42,001 nucleotides of DNA from Alphaproteobacteria bacterium (GTDB lineage Bacteria > Pseudomonadota > Alphaproteobacteria > Rhodobacterales > Rhodobacteraceae). The translations under genes were made by a program, and so were the position numbers. The stretch is from the NCBI GenBank assembly GCA_030431825.1, contig JAUIIJ010000037.1:1-42001 (forward strand), written 5' to 3'. The notes below the pieces were generated by a model. That model made no database searches and was not told the origin of the DNA. It saw nothing but the letters and a program-made list of their open reading frames with translations. Numbering within the stretch: position 1 is the stretch's first letter; every line of letters begins with the position of its first letter. Shown here piece by piece: positions 24,638 through 33,046 of the stretch.

Positions 24638-26158
24638 ATGCCTGAGGCGCGTGGTCGGAGAACCGGAAGACGGGAGAGAATAGCCCTGCGCGCCGCAAGG
24701 CCCACGCGGGATCCCTGCCCGCCCGGTCAGGTCGGCGGCAGTTACAAGCCGCTCTCCGACGCCGAGTTGCGCCGCATCTATGACACCGCGCTCGACTTGC
24801 TCGAAAAACTGGGCATGGGAGAGGTTCCGCCACGCCTGCGCGAGGACCTGATCGCGGTGGGCGCGGTGGATGACGGGGCAGGGCGGGTGCTGTTTCCGCC
24901 CGCACTTGTCGAGAGCGCGGTGGATCAGGCCGCCAAGACGTTTGTTCTGCACGGGCGCGATCCCGACCGGTCGATCGAGGTGGGTGGCAACCGGGTCTAT
25001 TTCGGCACGGGCGGCGCGGCGGTGCAGACACTGGACATGGAGAGCGGGCTGTATCGGCCGGCAACGCTGAAGGATCTGCACGATTTCACGCGGTTGCAGG
25101 ACACGCTGGCCAATGTCAGCTGGTTTACCCGCTGCTGTGTGGCGACGGACGTGCCGGACAATTTCGATCTTGACGTGAATACGGCCTACGCACTGCTCAG
25201 GCACACAACCAAGCCGACGGCGACCTCGTTCACACAGGCCAGTCATGTCGCACCGATCGTGCGGATGCTCGACATCGCGGCGGGGGGCGAAGGCGAATTT
25301 TCCAGACGACCCTTCATGAAAGCCCATATCAGCCCGGTGATCTCGCCCATGAGATATGGCGAGGACGCAGTTGACGTGGTCTATGAATGCATCCGGCACA
25401 ATATCCCGATGTCCTGCATCACCGCGGCACAGGCGGGGGCGACGGCCCCGGCAACGCTGGCCGGGTTTCTCGCGCAATCGCTGGCAGAGACACTTGCGAG
25501 CCTTGTCATGGTCCACGCGATCCAGCCGGGTTTCCCAATGGTATTCTCGAACTGGCCGCTGGTGATTGACCTGCGCTCGGGTGCCTTTTCGGGCGGCGGC
25601 GGTGAGACCGCGTTGCTGAACGCGGCATCGGCGCAATTGTCGAACTGGCTGGGTCTGCCTTCGGGGGTTGCCTGTTCGATGACCGATGCCAAGGCGATCG
25701 ACGCGCAATACGGAATGGAAAAAGGCATCACCTCGATGGCGGCGGCATTGGCGGGCGGCAACCTGATCTATGAAAGCTCGGGTATGACGGCGTCGCTTCT
25801 GGGGGCGAGCTTCGAAGCCTTCCTGCTGGATGATGAGATGCACTCCAACACCTATCGTGCGCTGCGGGGCATCGAGGTGACGGATGAAAACCTGGCATTC
25901 GAGGCGATCCGCGACACGGTTCTCGGCCCGGGGCATTTCCTTGGCGCGCAGGCAACATACGCCGCGATGGAGCGGGACTATTTCTATCCCGCGTTCGCCG
26001 ATCGGGATGAACCCCGGACCTGGGCCGAGAAAGGGGCGCAGGACGCATGGTCACGCGCGCGCGCACGGGCGCGGGTGATCTTGAGCGATCATTGGCCCGA
26101 CTACCTTGCGCCGGATCGGGACAGCGATATTCGCGACGCGTTCAATATCATTCTCTGA
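24638..26158 (+). CDS. MttB-family methyltransferase (non-pyrrolysine)
   Basis: A 506-residue member of the trimethylamine methyltransferase (MttB, COG5598) family. Members without pyrrolysine move a methyl group from quaternary amines such as glycine betaine to a corrinoid protein. The frame runs through without an in-frame TAG, so it is a non-Pyl type. The start follows GGGAGGAG. The core shows TIM-barrel strands (KAHISPVISPMRYG, HNIPMSCITAAQAGATAPAT, SGAFSGGGGETALLNAA). No corrinoid-binding partner (MttC type) or reactivase is encoded in the window. Its divergent partner is the DMGDH-like gene, a pairing typical of alphaproteobacterial betaine clusters. The stop lies two bases from the convergent LysR gene. 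Confidence 0.87.
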   Translation: MPEARGRRTGRRERIALRAARPTRDPCPPGQVGGSYKPLSDAELRRIYDTALDLLEKLGMGEVPPRLREDLIAVGAVDDGAGRVLFPPALVESAVDQAAKTFVLHGRDPDRSIEVGGNRVYFGTGGAAVQTLDMESGLYRPATLKDLHDFTRLQDTLANVSWFTRCCVATDVPDNFDLDVNTAYALLRHTTKPTATSFTQASHVAPIVRMLDIAAGGEGEFSRRPFMKAHISPVISPMRYGEDAVDVVYECIRHNIPMSCITAAQAGATAPATLAGFLAQSLAETLASLVMVHAIQPGFPMVFSNWPLVIDLRSGAFSGGGGETALLNAASAQLSNWLGLPSGVACSMTDAKAIDAQYGMEKGITSMAAALAGGNLIYESSGMTASLLGASFEAFLLDDEMHSNTYRALRGIEVTDENLAFEAIRDTVLGPGHFLGAQATYAAMERDYFYPAFADRDEPRTWAEKGAQDAWSRARARARVILSDHWPDYLAPDRDSDIRDAFNIIL

Positions 26159-26160
26159 GG

Positions 26161-27135
26161 TCAGTTGAGCAGCTTGAAACTGTCCCCGAGCCACGGGTTG
26201 GCCTTGTGTATGGGCAGCAGCGCGTGATCGCGGATCAGGCTGCGCATCTTGCCGTCGACGAGTTCGATGACCGAGCGCGAACAATCCGGCGTCGCGACGA
26301 GGGCAAGCGTTCTGGAAAAGCTCTTGCCGGGAAAGCGGTGCATGCGAAGCCTGGGGTGAAACCGCTTGGCGCGTGAAAACAGCAAGGGTGTGGTGATTGT
26401 CCATCCCGCACCGGCGGCGACCATTGCCATCAGGGTCTGATTGTTGCTGCATTCGAACTTGTGCGATGTGGCAACCCCCAACCGGCGCAGCTGGCTTTCG
26501 ATCTGGCGGGCAATCATCAGGTTGCTGGAAAAATGCAGGAACGGCAGTTTGGTGCGGTTTTCGACGATGTCGCCGAGTGGTTGTTCCTCGATCAGGGGCA
26601 GGACCACGACGAAGGGATCACGCAACAGCGGGCGGTCCTGCAGCGCGCCCAGACGCTCGCCCGGCGCCGCAGCGATTCCCAGATCAAGTTGGCGGTTGCG
26701 GAGCATGTCGATGATCGCGTGGCTGGACTCGGTCTGGTACATGAAATCGCAGGCCGGCATGTAGGAGGACAGGAACACGGCAAGCTCGGGCACGATGTCG
26801 CTGTCGAAATCCTCGATCGTGCCGATACGCAGATAGCTGGCCTCGGTCAGACTTCCGGCCGATGCCTCGGCCTTGGCCTTGCGAATGGCAAAGAGGGCAC
26901 CGTCGATATTGCGCAGGAATGCCGCGCCCTTGGGGGTCAGCACCATGGGGCGCCGCGCATGGTTGAAGAGATCGACGCCCAGATGATCCTCGAGATTGCG
27001 CAGATGGTGAGAAACGGTGCTCACGGTCAACCCGGTCTCCCGCGCCGCAGCCTGAAGCGATCCCTTCTGGGCGCATATCTGGAACAGCTCGAGCGACTTG
27101 AGGCTCAGGTCCTTGGCGGCGGCTTGTCGTGGCAT
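26161..27135 (-). CDS. LysR-type transcriptional regulator
   Basis: A 324-residue LysR regulator. The winged helix lies at about 12-70 (SLELFQICAQKGSLQAAARE, TVSTVSHHLRNLEDHLGVDLF) followed by the two-lobed effector domain. The N-terminal DNA-binding motif is complete. It is divergent from the betaine-type ABC transporter and convergent with the mttB-like gene, with no room for a terminator between them. The likely targets are the ABC operon and the DMGDH/mttB divergent region; the ligand would be the imported substrate or a product. Confidence 0.88.
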   Translation of the reverse strand: MPRQAAAKDLSLKSLELFQICAQKGSLQAAARETGLTVSTVSHHLRNLEDHLGVDLFNHARRPMVLTPKGAAFLRNIDGALFAIRKAKAEASAGSLTEASYLRIGTIEDFDSDIVPELAVFLSSYMPACDFMYQTESSHAIIDMLRNRQLDLGIAAAPGERLGALQDRPLLRDPFVVVLPLIEEQPLGDIVENRTKLPFLHFSSNLMIARQIESQLRRLGVATSHKFECSNNQTLMAMVAAGAGWTITTPLLFSRAKRFHPRLRMHRFPGKSFSRTLALVATPDCSRSVIELVDGKMRSLIRDHALLPIHKANPWLGDSFKLLN

Positions 27136-27314
27136 TGGATTTACCGGAATCGTTGCATATTCGAGGCCAGGTTAGTTGCAAAAATTATAAGTATAAATCT
27201 CAATAAATCGTACAAATTCAAATCCGGTCAGTGCCAACCGGAAAACATGGAAGCGTTGCTCACCACGACCGGCCGCCCGGATATTCGGCCCGGCGCAGTT
27301 CAAGAGGAGCGATC
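27136..27314. promoter_or_regulatory. AT-rich divergent control region (LysR / ABC transporter)
   Basis: This 179-base gap contains a marked AT-rich block at about 27175-27225 (for example AAAAATTATAAGTATAAAT), unlike the GC-rich genes around it, as expected for divergent promoters and LysR sites of the T-N11-A kind. A specific -35/-10 pair was not assigned. Confidence 0.4.
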
Positions 27315-28277
27315 ATGAAAAGAGTGTTGCTGGCATCTGCATGTGTCCTGGGCCTTGCCGCCCCGGTCGTTGCGGACGAGTGTGGAGAGGTCACGATTAC
27401 CCAGATGGACTGGGCTTCGGCGAATGTGGTCACGTCGGTCGCGAAATTCCTGATGGAGCAGGGTTATGGTTGCGTGGTCACCACGGTTCCATCCTCGACG
27501 CCAACGGCGCTGACCTCAGTTGCGGAAACCGGCACGCCTGACATTCTGACAGAATTGTGGGTCAATACCGCGCCCGCCTATGCCAAGCTGGTCGAGGAAG
27601 GCAAGCTGGTCGAACTGGCCGATGTGTTGTCGGATGGCGGCATCGAAGGCTGGTGGGTGCCGCAATACGTCGTTGATGCCAATCCCGAGGCGGCAACGCT
27701 GGACGGAATCCTCGCCAATCCCGATCTGGTCGGGCGACGGTTTGACAATTGCCCCGATGGCTGGGGCTGCCGGACGGTCAATGACAACATGAACCGTGTC
27801 ATCGACATGGAAGGTGCGGGTATCGAGGTGTTCAATCACGGATCGGGCGAAACGCTGGCCACGGCGATTGCCTCGGCCTATGCGGACAAGAAGCCCTGGT
27901 TCGGCTTTTACTGGGCGCCGACCGCAATTCTGGGAAAATATCCCATGGTGCTTGTCGAGACGGCGGCCTATGACGCCGAGACGCATACCTGCAACAGCAG
28001 CAAGGAATGCGCCGAGCCCGGACTCTCGGCCTATCCGCGCGCGGCGGTCAAGACCGCGGCGACAACCAGCTTTCAGCAAAGAGAGCCGGAAATTGCGGAA
28101 CTGATGTCCAGGATCACTTTCACCAATGAGCAGATGGGCGGCGTCCTGGCCTGGATGGAAGACAACAACGCATCCGCCGAAGAAGGCGCCGTGTACTTTC
28201 TGACCAGCAATCCGGAGATCTGGGCCGGATGGCTCAGCGATGGCGCCAAGGACAAGCTGTCGGCCCTGCTGCAATAG
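27315..28277 (+). CDS. ABC transporter periplasmic binding protein, glycine betaine type
   Basis: Periplasmic solute receptor of the ProX/OpuAC class for quaternary ammonium compounds, 320 residues. The signal peptide is MKRVLLASACVLGLAAPVVA, cut before DEC. The mature protein shows family features: ITQMDWASANVVTSVAKFLM, the PTALTSVAETGTPDILTELW strand with the Trp used in cation binding, GWWVPQYVVD, and KPWFGFYWAPTAILGKY, giving several aromatic residues for a cation-pi cage. ATG 27315 follows GAGGAG; earlier starts would bury the signal peptide. Four cysteines could form two disulfides. First gene of a three-gene import operon. Confidence 0.88.
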   Translation: MKRVLLASACVLGLAAPVVADECGEVTITQMDWASANVVTSVAKFLMEQGYGCVVTTVPSSTPTALTSVAETGTPDILTELWVNTAPAYAKLVEEGKLVELADVLSDGGIEGWWVPQYVVDANPEAATLDGILANPDLVGRRFDNCPDGWGCRTVNDNMNRVIDMEGAGIEVFNHGSGETLATAIASAYADKKPWFGFYWAPTAILGKYPMVLVETAAYDAETHTCNSSKECAEPGLSAYPRAAVKTAATTSFQQREPEIAELMSRITFTNEQMGGVLAWMEDNNASAEEGAVYFLTSNPEIWAGWLSDGAKDKLSALLQ

Positions 28278-28343
28278 GCCGATGTCAGCATCGCCCCGGC
28301 CGGACAAGACCGCCGGGGCGCAGGCAATTTTCGCGCAGGAGAC

Positions 28344-29375
28344 ATGCGGGTGCCGAGCTACGACAGGATATTTGACCGATTGGGCTTGCGAGACTGGTGC
28401 GACGCCGACGCATCAGAAGCCCCCATGAGCATGGCGCAGTTGCTGGCCAAGAGCAGCGGCGGAGAGGAGGGCGGCGCGCTGCCTTTCCCGTCACTGGACA
28501 CCCTGCACGAGGCGTGTGACGCGATCCCGCAGACGCGCGACATGACCCTCAGTGTCGAACAGGGCTTTCTTGCCATCAAGGACAGCCTGAAATTCGTGCT
28601 CGACCCGTTGACGCAACCGCTGTCATGGATGCTCGAGGCGGCGCTCTGGGCGTTTACCGCGACCCCGTGGTGGGTGTTGATCCCTTTGCTGGTCTGGGTG
28701 GCGTGGGTGGCGACGCGCAAGGTCGGCATCACGGTATTCGTGGCCGTGGTCTTTGTGTTTTTCGGTTTGATCGATCATCTGGATGTGGCGCTCCAGACCC
28801 TGTCGATCATCTTTGTCTGTACCGGGCTGAGCGTCCTGCTCGGGGTTCCGGTCGGCATCCTGATGTCGCGGTCCGACCGGATGCAAAAGGTGATGTTGCC
28901 GATCCTCGACATGCTCCAGACCCTGCCCAGTTTTGTCTACCTGATCCCGCTGATCTTTCTCTTTTCCGTGACCGAGCCGAAACTCTACGGGATTGCGATC
29001 ATCCTTTACGCCATCGTGCCGGTGATCCGCCTTACCGATCTCGGTATTCGCCTGGTCGACAAGGACGTGATCGAGGCCGCCAACGCATTTGGCATGACCG
29101 ACCGGCAAAAGCTCTTTGGTGTGCAGTTGCCGCTGGCGCTTCCCAATATCATGGCCGGTGTGAACCAGACGATCATGATGAGCCTCGCCATGGTGGTCAT
29201 CGCCTCGCTGGTGTCCGCGCCGGGGCTTGGTGTGCTGGTGCTGCGCGGCATCCGCAATCTCGAACTTGGTGTCGGTCTGGTGGCCGGATTTGGCATCGTC
29301 CTGCTTGCGGTGATGCTGGACCGGTGTTCCAAGGCCGCGCTGCAACGTATCGATCCCACTCACGAGACGGACTAG
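28344..29375 (+). CDS. ABC transporter permease, ProW type
   Basis: Inner-membrane permease for the betaine-type importer, 343 residues. A 95-residue cytoplasmic N-terminus precedes the membrane segments, as in ProW-like proteins. The BPD_transp_1 domain contains the EAA-like coupling loop (EAANAFGMTDRQKLFGVQLPLALP, of which the EAANAFG start and the LPLALPNI end are diagnostic). ATG 28344 is preceded by CAGGAGA. It lies 66 bases after the binding-protein gene and 6 bases before the ATPase gene. Confidence 0.9.
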   Translation: MRVPSYDRIFDRLGLRDWCDADASEAPMSMAQLLAKSSGGEEGGALPFPSLDTLHEACDAIPQTRDMTLSVEQGFLAIKDSLKFVLDPLTQPLSWMLEAALWAFTATPWWVLIPLLVWVAWVATRKVGITVFVAVVFVFFGLIDHLDVALQTLSIIFVCTGLSVLLGVPVGILMSRSDRMQKVMLPILDMLQTLPSFVYLIPLIFLFSVTEPKLYGIAIILYAIVPVIRLTDLGIRLVDKDVIEAANAFGMTDRQKLFGVQLPLALPNIMAGVNQTIMMSLAMVVIASLVSAPGLGVLVLRGIRNLELGVGLVAGFGIVLLAVMLDRCSKAALQRIDPTHETD

Positions 29376-29381
29376 ATCGCG

Positions 29382-30491
29382 ATGACATCCCCCAAGATCC
29401 GCGTACGGAACCTCTACAAGATCTTCGGTCCCGACCCGCAGCGCGTTTTGCCCAAGGTGCGCGACGGCGGGATTGGCAAGGCCGAACTGATGGAACGACA
29501 TGGGCACGTTCTGGGCTTGCGCGACATCAGCATCGATATGCAGGCGGGGCAGATTTCGGTCATCATGGGCCTGTCGGGGTCTGGAAAATCCACCCTGATC
29601 CGCCACCTCAACCGTCTCATTGAACCCACCGCGGGCGAGATCCTGATGGATGGTCAGGACGTCATGCAACTCGATGAAGAGAGCCTGCGCCGGTTGCGCC
29701 GGCGCGCCATGTCGATGGTGTTTCAGAAATTTGCGCTGCTGCCGCACAACACGGTGCTTGAAAACACCGCCATGGCGCCACGCATCCGTGGCGACGCGCG
29801 CGAAACGCGCGAGGCCGAGGCCCGCAAGTGGCTTGATCGCGTCGGTCTGTCGGGGTTCGAAGATCGCTATCCCCGGCAGTTGTCCGGCGGAATGCAGCAA
29901 CGGGTCGGCATCGCAAGGGCGCTGACCGCGGACACAGAGATCATGCTGCTGGACGAAGCCTTCTCGGCGCTCGATCCGCTTATCCGTACCGACATGCAGG
30001 ATCTGTTGCTCGAATTGCAGACCGAGTTGCACAAGACCATCGTCTTTATCACACACGATCTGGATGAAGCCCTCAAGCTGGCGGACCATCTGGTCATTCT
30101 CAAGGACGGAGCGGTGGTGCAGCAGGCTGCGCCGCAGCAGATCGTGATGCGCCCGGCCGACCCGTATATCGAAGCCTTCGTGGGTGACATCAACCGGGCG
30201 CGGGTCCTGCGCGCGGGCACGATTGCAACCACCGGCGAGCCGGCCGGAGCCGTGATCGGCGAGGTCGATTGGCACGATACGCTGGAAGACGTCATCCGTG
30301 TGGCCGAGGGGCGCAGCGATGCCACGGTCATGGTGTCACGCGATGGCAAGGCTGCCGGCAAGATCGAGACGCGTGATCTCCTGTCGGCGCTGATCCCCTA
30401 TGCGTCAGGTCGTGGTGACGCGGCGCGCGCTGACGCAAGCCGCGCTTCAATTCCCGTGAGTGCGCGGATAACCACCCCTCCTGTGGTCTGA
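29382..30491 (+). CDS. ABC transporter ATP-binding protein, ProV type
   Basis: Cytoplasmic ATPase that drives the importer, 369 residues. Walker A GLSGSGKST, the signature LSGGMQQRVG, Walker B IMLLDEAFSALDP and the H-loop FITHDLDEA are all present. The N-terminus (VRNLYKIFGPDPQRVLPKV) is that of ProV/OpuAA ATPases. The C-terminus beyond about 280 keeps a single CBS-like half (SRDGKAAGKIETRDLL) rather than the full tandem pair, so osmotic sensing as in OpuA is doubtful. The gap after it (30492-30644) has no gene or clear terminator. Confidence 0.92.
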   Translation: MTSPKIRVRNLYKIFGPDPQRVLPKVRDGGIGKAELMERHGHVLGLRDISIDMQAGQISVIMGLSGSGKSTLIRHLNRLIEPTAGEILMDGQDVMQLDEESLRRLRRRAMSMVFQKFALLPHNTVLENTAMAPRIRGDARETREAEARKWLDRVGLSGFEDRYPRQLSGGMQQRVGIARALTADTEIMLLDEAFSALDPLIRTDMQDLLLELQTELHKTIVFITHDLDEALKLADHLVILKDGAVVQQAAPQQIVMRPADPYIEAFVGDINRARVLRAGTIATTGEPAGAVIGEVDWHDTLEDVIRVAEGRSDATVMVSRDGKAAGKIETRDLLSALIPYASGRGDAARADASRASIPVSARITTPPVV

Positions 30492-30644
30492 TGGGCCGTT
30501 ACAAGATGCCGCGAGCAGTCCCGGCCAATCCGCATGCCAGGCTTGCGGCGCGCGCGATGCTTGCTCTGACCGCTTTCTGGGATTAATGCACGTCAGGAAC
30601 CGCGATATGTGGCACTGCATCAGGGCCGAAATGGGGGGCGAGAC

Positions 30645-31157
30645 GTGAAGAATGCGCCGGACGGCGGTCAGCCGTTTCAGGAACCGTCGCCGGCGCGGAT
30701 GCGCGAAGCTCTCGGTGGGTTTGCCACCGGCGTCGCGGTGGTAACCTGCGGCGAGATTGGCAAAGACGCCTGCGCGGTCACCGTAAATTCCTTTACCTCG
30801 TTGTCGCTGGAACCGCCGCTGATCCTGTTCTGCCTCGACAAGTCGGCCTTTCATCTCGGGCGCTTCCTGACGGCCGGATGCTTTGCCGTGAATGTTCTGA
30901 GCGATGCGCAGGCCCAGCTTTCAAACCGGTTTGCGCAGGAAACAATCGATGGATTGGAAGGGTTGAAAACTCGGACGCTCACCACCGGTTGCCCGGTGTT
31001 CCCGGAGGCATTGACTGCGCTGGATTGCCGAAAGGAGCGCGCGCTCGACATAGGCGATCATCACATCCTGATCGGACGGGTCGAGGCGATTCGGCCGCTG
31101 ATTGCGGCCGATCCGCTATTGTATTTCAACGGGCGTTACGCCGCGATCAGGCGCTGA
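30645..31157 (+). CDS. Flavin reductase-like FMN-binding protein
   Basis: A 170-residue flavin reductase domain protein (the DIM6/NTAB type), which reduces free FMN or FAD with NAD(P)H for partner oxygenases. Motifs: GGFATGVAVVTC, the FMN-contact VNSFTSLSLEPPLILFCLD, and the C-terminal HHILIGRVEAI and PLLYFNGRYAAI. GTG 30645 has a G-rich ribosome site; an in-frame GTG at 30609 is a less likely alternative. It ends 11 bases inside the convergent apbE gene. No partner monooxygenase is in the window. Confidence 0.82.
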   Translation: MKNAPDGGQPFQEPSPARMREALGGFATGVAVVTCGEIGKDACAVTVNSFTSLSLEPPLILFCLDKSAFHLGRFLTAGCFAVNVLSDAQAQLSNRFAQETIDGLEGLKTRTLTTGCPVFPEALTALDCRKERALDIGDHHILIGRVEAIRPLIAADPLLYFNGRYAAIRR

Positions 31158-32181
31158 GCAGACGCTCGAAGGCCGGCGAAGCGGAATCGGTAAAGGTGCC
31201 GTCGCGACCCGAGATCAGGAAGGCGGCGATATCGTGCTCGCGCGCAAAGCTCATTGCCTTCTCCGCTCCCATCACCAGCATTGCCGTCGACAGGGAGTCG
31301 GCCTGCGTCGTGGTGGTCGCGATGACGGTCGCCGAGGCCAGATCATGGGTCAGAGGGCGGCCGTTGCGCGGGTCGATGATATGCGCATAACGCTGGCTGT
31401 CGGCTTCGAAGAAGATACGGTAATTGCCGGATGACGCCAGCGCATGTCCGGACAGGCCGACAATCTGCTGGATGTCGCGCACGTTCGGATCGGGTTTCTC
31501 GATGCCAAGCCGCCAGGCCCGGTCTTCGGGAGACAGGCCGCGCGTGCGGATTTCGCCGCCGACTTCGACCAGGTAATGTTCGATACCCTCGGAATCGAGC
31601 AGTTCCGCAACCTTGTCGACACCATACCCCTTGGCAATCCCGGACAGGTCGAGCCGTGCTTGCGTGCTCTTGCCAAGCTCCTGGTTGGAAATGGAAATGT
31701 TCCGGTACCCCAGGTCGGACATCGCCGCCGCGATCTCGGCGTCCGCCGGGATGCCGGTGCGGGTGCCGCCGGGGCCGAACCCCCAGAGATCGACCAGCGG
31801 GCCGACCGTCGGGTCGAACGCACCATCCGTCATGTCGGCAACGGTCAGGGCCGCTTCGATCACCCGCGCGGTGTCGGGCGATACCGACCTGCGGCTGCCG
31901 GGGGCGTCAGCGTTGAACAGCGACAGTTCCGAGGTCGTGCGATAGGTCGACATCAGGCCTTCGACACCATCGAGGCTGGCCTGAATGCGTGATGCGAGTT
32001 CCTCTCCGTCGACTGCCTTGGGGGCGCGGGCGACCTTGACGTTATAGGTCGTTCCCATGGTCTTGCCGCTGATGCTGTGTACACCATCGGCGCGGGTGTC
32101 GTCGCATCCGATCAGGCCGAGAAACGGTATCGTCAGCGCGATGCCGTTTGCGCCACGGATGAAGGCTCGCCGTGAAAGCAT
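31147..32181 (-). CDS. apbE: FAD:protein FMN transferase ApbE (lipoprotein)
   Basis: Attaches FMN by a phosphoester bond to threonines of exported or membrane proteins such as NqrB and NqrC. The 344-residue protein starts with a twin-arginine-like SRRAF motif and a lipobox LIGC (Cys26), so it is probably a periplasmic lipoprotein. Family motifs: KTMGTTYNVKV, LDLSGIAKGYGVD, LVEVGGEIRTRG, HIIDPRNGRPL and ADSLSTAMLVMG. It lies just upstream of the nqr operon on the other strand, which fits its role in flavinylating that complex. Full length. Confidence 0.93.
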   Translation of the reverse strand: MLSRRAFIRGANGIALTIPFLGLIGCDDTRADGVHSISGKTMGTTYNVKVARAPKAVDGEELASRIQASLDGVEGLMSTYRTTSELSLFNADAPGSRRSVSPDTARVIEAALTVADMTDGAFDPTVGPLVDLWGFGPGGTRTGIPADAEIAAAMSDLGYRNISISNQELGKSTQARLDLSGIAKGYGVDKVAELLDSEGIEHYLVEVGGEIRTRGLSPEDRAWRLGIEKPDPNVRDIQQIVGLSGHALASSGNYRIFFEADSQRYAHIIDPRNGRPLTHDLASATVIATTTTQADSLSTAMLVMGAEKAMSFAREHDIAAFLISGRDGTFTDSASPAFERLLSA

Positions 32182-32401
32182 GGGTCAAAATCTCCAAAAT
32201 TCTTCAGGTCGCGCCGCCATCGGGGGCGGGCATTCGTTCAGACTCTTCCCTAAAGCGTCTCGTGCGTGGTTTCCAGATACAAACCACCTTTTTGCGTCGC
32301 GGCACGCTCGGTCAGAATGGCGCAGGGTGCGTGGCGCTTCCCATTTGAATATTGTGAAATCCGGCAAACTATGCAGTCTGAATTGGACAAGGAGGACGAT
32401 C

Positions 32402-32926
32402 ATGGCACCAACTTCTTATCAGGGCAGAATGGAAAAAGACGACAAGGATGCGCATACCCACTCGCAGACGGAAGAGTGGAGTCTCGGGGTCAACTCTCCG
32501 GGCATCAGGGTCGAGGACATCCTGCGTCACAAGGGCGACGACGTGCATTCGGTCACGCCGCACACGTCTGTACGAGAAGCGGTCGGCAAGCTGACCCGGA
32601 TGCGAATCGGCGCGCTGGTGGTGGTCAATTCCAAACTTGAGCCGGTCGGGATCGTGTCGGAACGCGACATCGTGCACATGATCGATGCGGGCAAGGACGT
32701 CGATGGCGCTGTCGAGACCATCATGACACCCGATCCGATCACCTGCACACCCGACTATACCATCGAGGAAGTGATGAAAATCATGACCAACCGGGGCTTC
32801 CGTCACATGCCTGTTCAGAAAGATGGTCATCTTGTGGGGTTGGTTTCCGTGCGAGACGTCGTTAAGCACCGGCTTCAAGAAGTCGAATACGAGAACCTCA
32901 AGATCAAGCAGGCCATGGTAGGCTGA
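32402..32926 (+). CDS. Tandem CBS-domain protein
   Basis: A 174-residue soluble protein consisting of a short polar N-terminus and two CBS domains (about 36-95, with IGALVVVNSKLEPVGIVSERD, and 105-165, with HMPVQKDGHLVGLVSVRDV). Such pairs bind adenine nucleotides or NAD derivatives and act as energy sensors. ATG 32402 follows AAGGAGGAC. It is a single gene between apbE and nqrA with its own upstream region (32182-32401), where no promoter could be fixed. Partner proteins are unknown. Confidence 0.87.
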   Translation: MAPTSYQGRMEKDDKDAHTHSQTEEWSLGVNSPGIRVEDILRHKGDDVHSVTPHTSVREAVGKLTRMRIGALVVVNSKLEPVGIVSERDIVHMIDAGKDVDGAVETIMTPDPITCTPDYTIEEVMKIMTNRGFRHMPVQKDGHLVGLVSVRDVVKHRLQEVEYENLKIKQAMVG

Positions 32927-33046
32927 CGCTCTGGCGGTACGCCTCTTTGTCTCATGTGATTCCGTGAGGTGATTCGCGACAAGGCACGTTAACTGCGCCC
33001 AGGAGCATGGCCGGGGCTGAAATGCGGATTGGAAAGCAAGACCGAA

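Noticed and set aside
28623..30275. 550-codon minus-strand frame opposite the ABC permease and ATPase
   Set aside because: His/Asp/Gln-rich low-complexity reading, the mirror of well-supported ProW and ProV type genes.
32182..32401. Sigma-70 promoter around TTGAAT before the CBS gene
   Set aside because: The -10 match at a proper distance is poor, so it was not listed as a feature.
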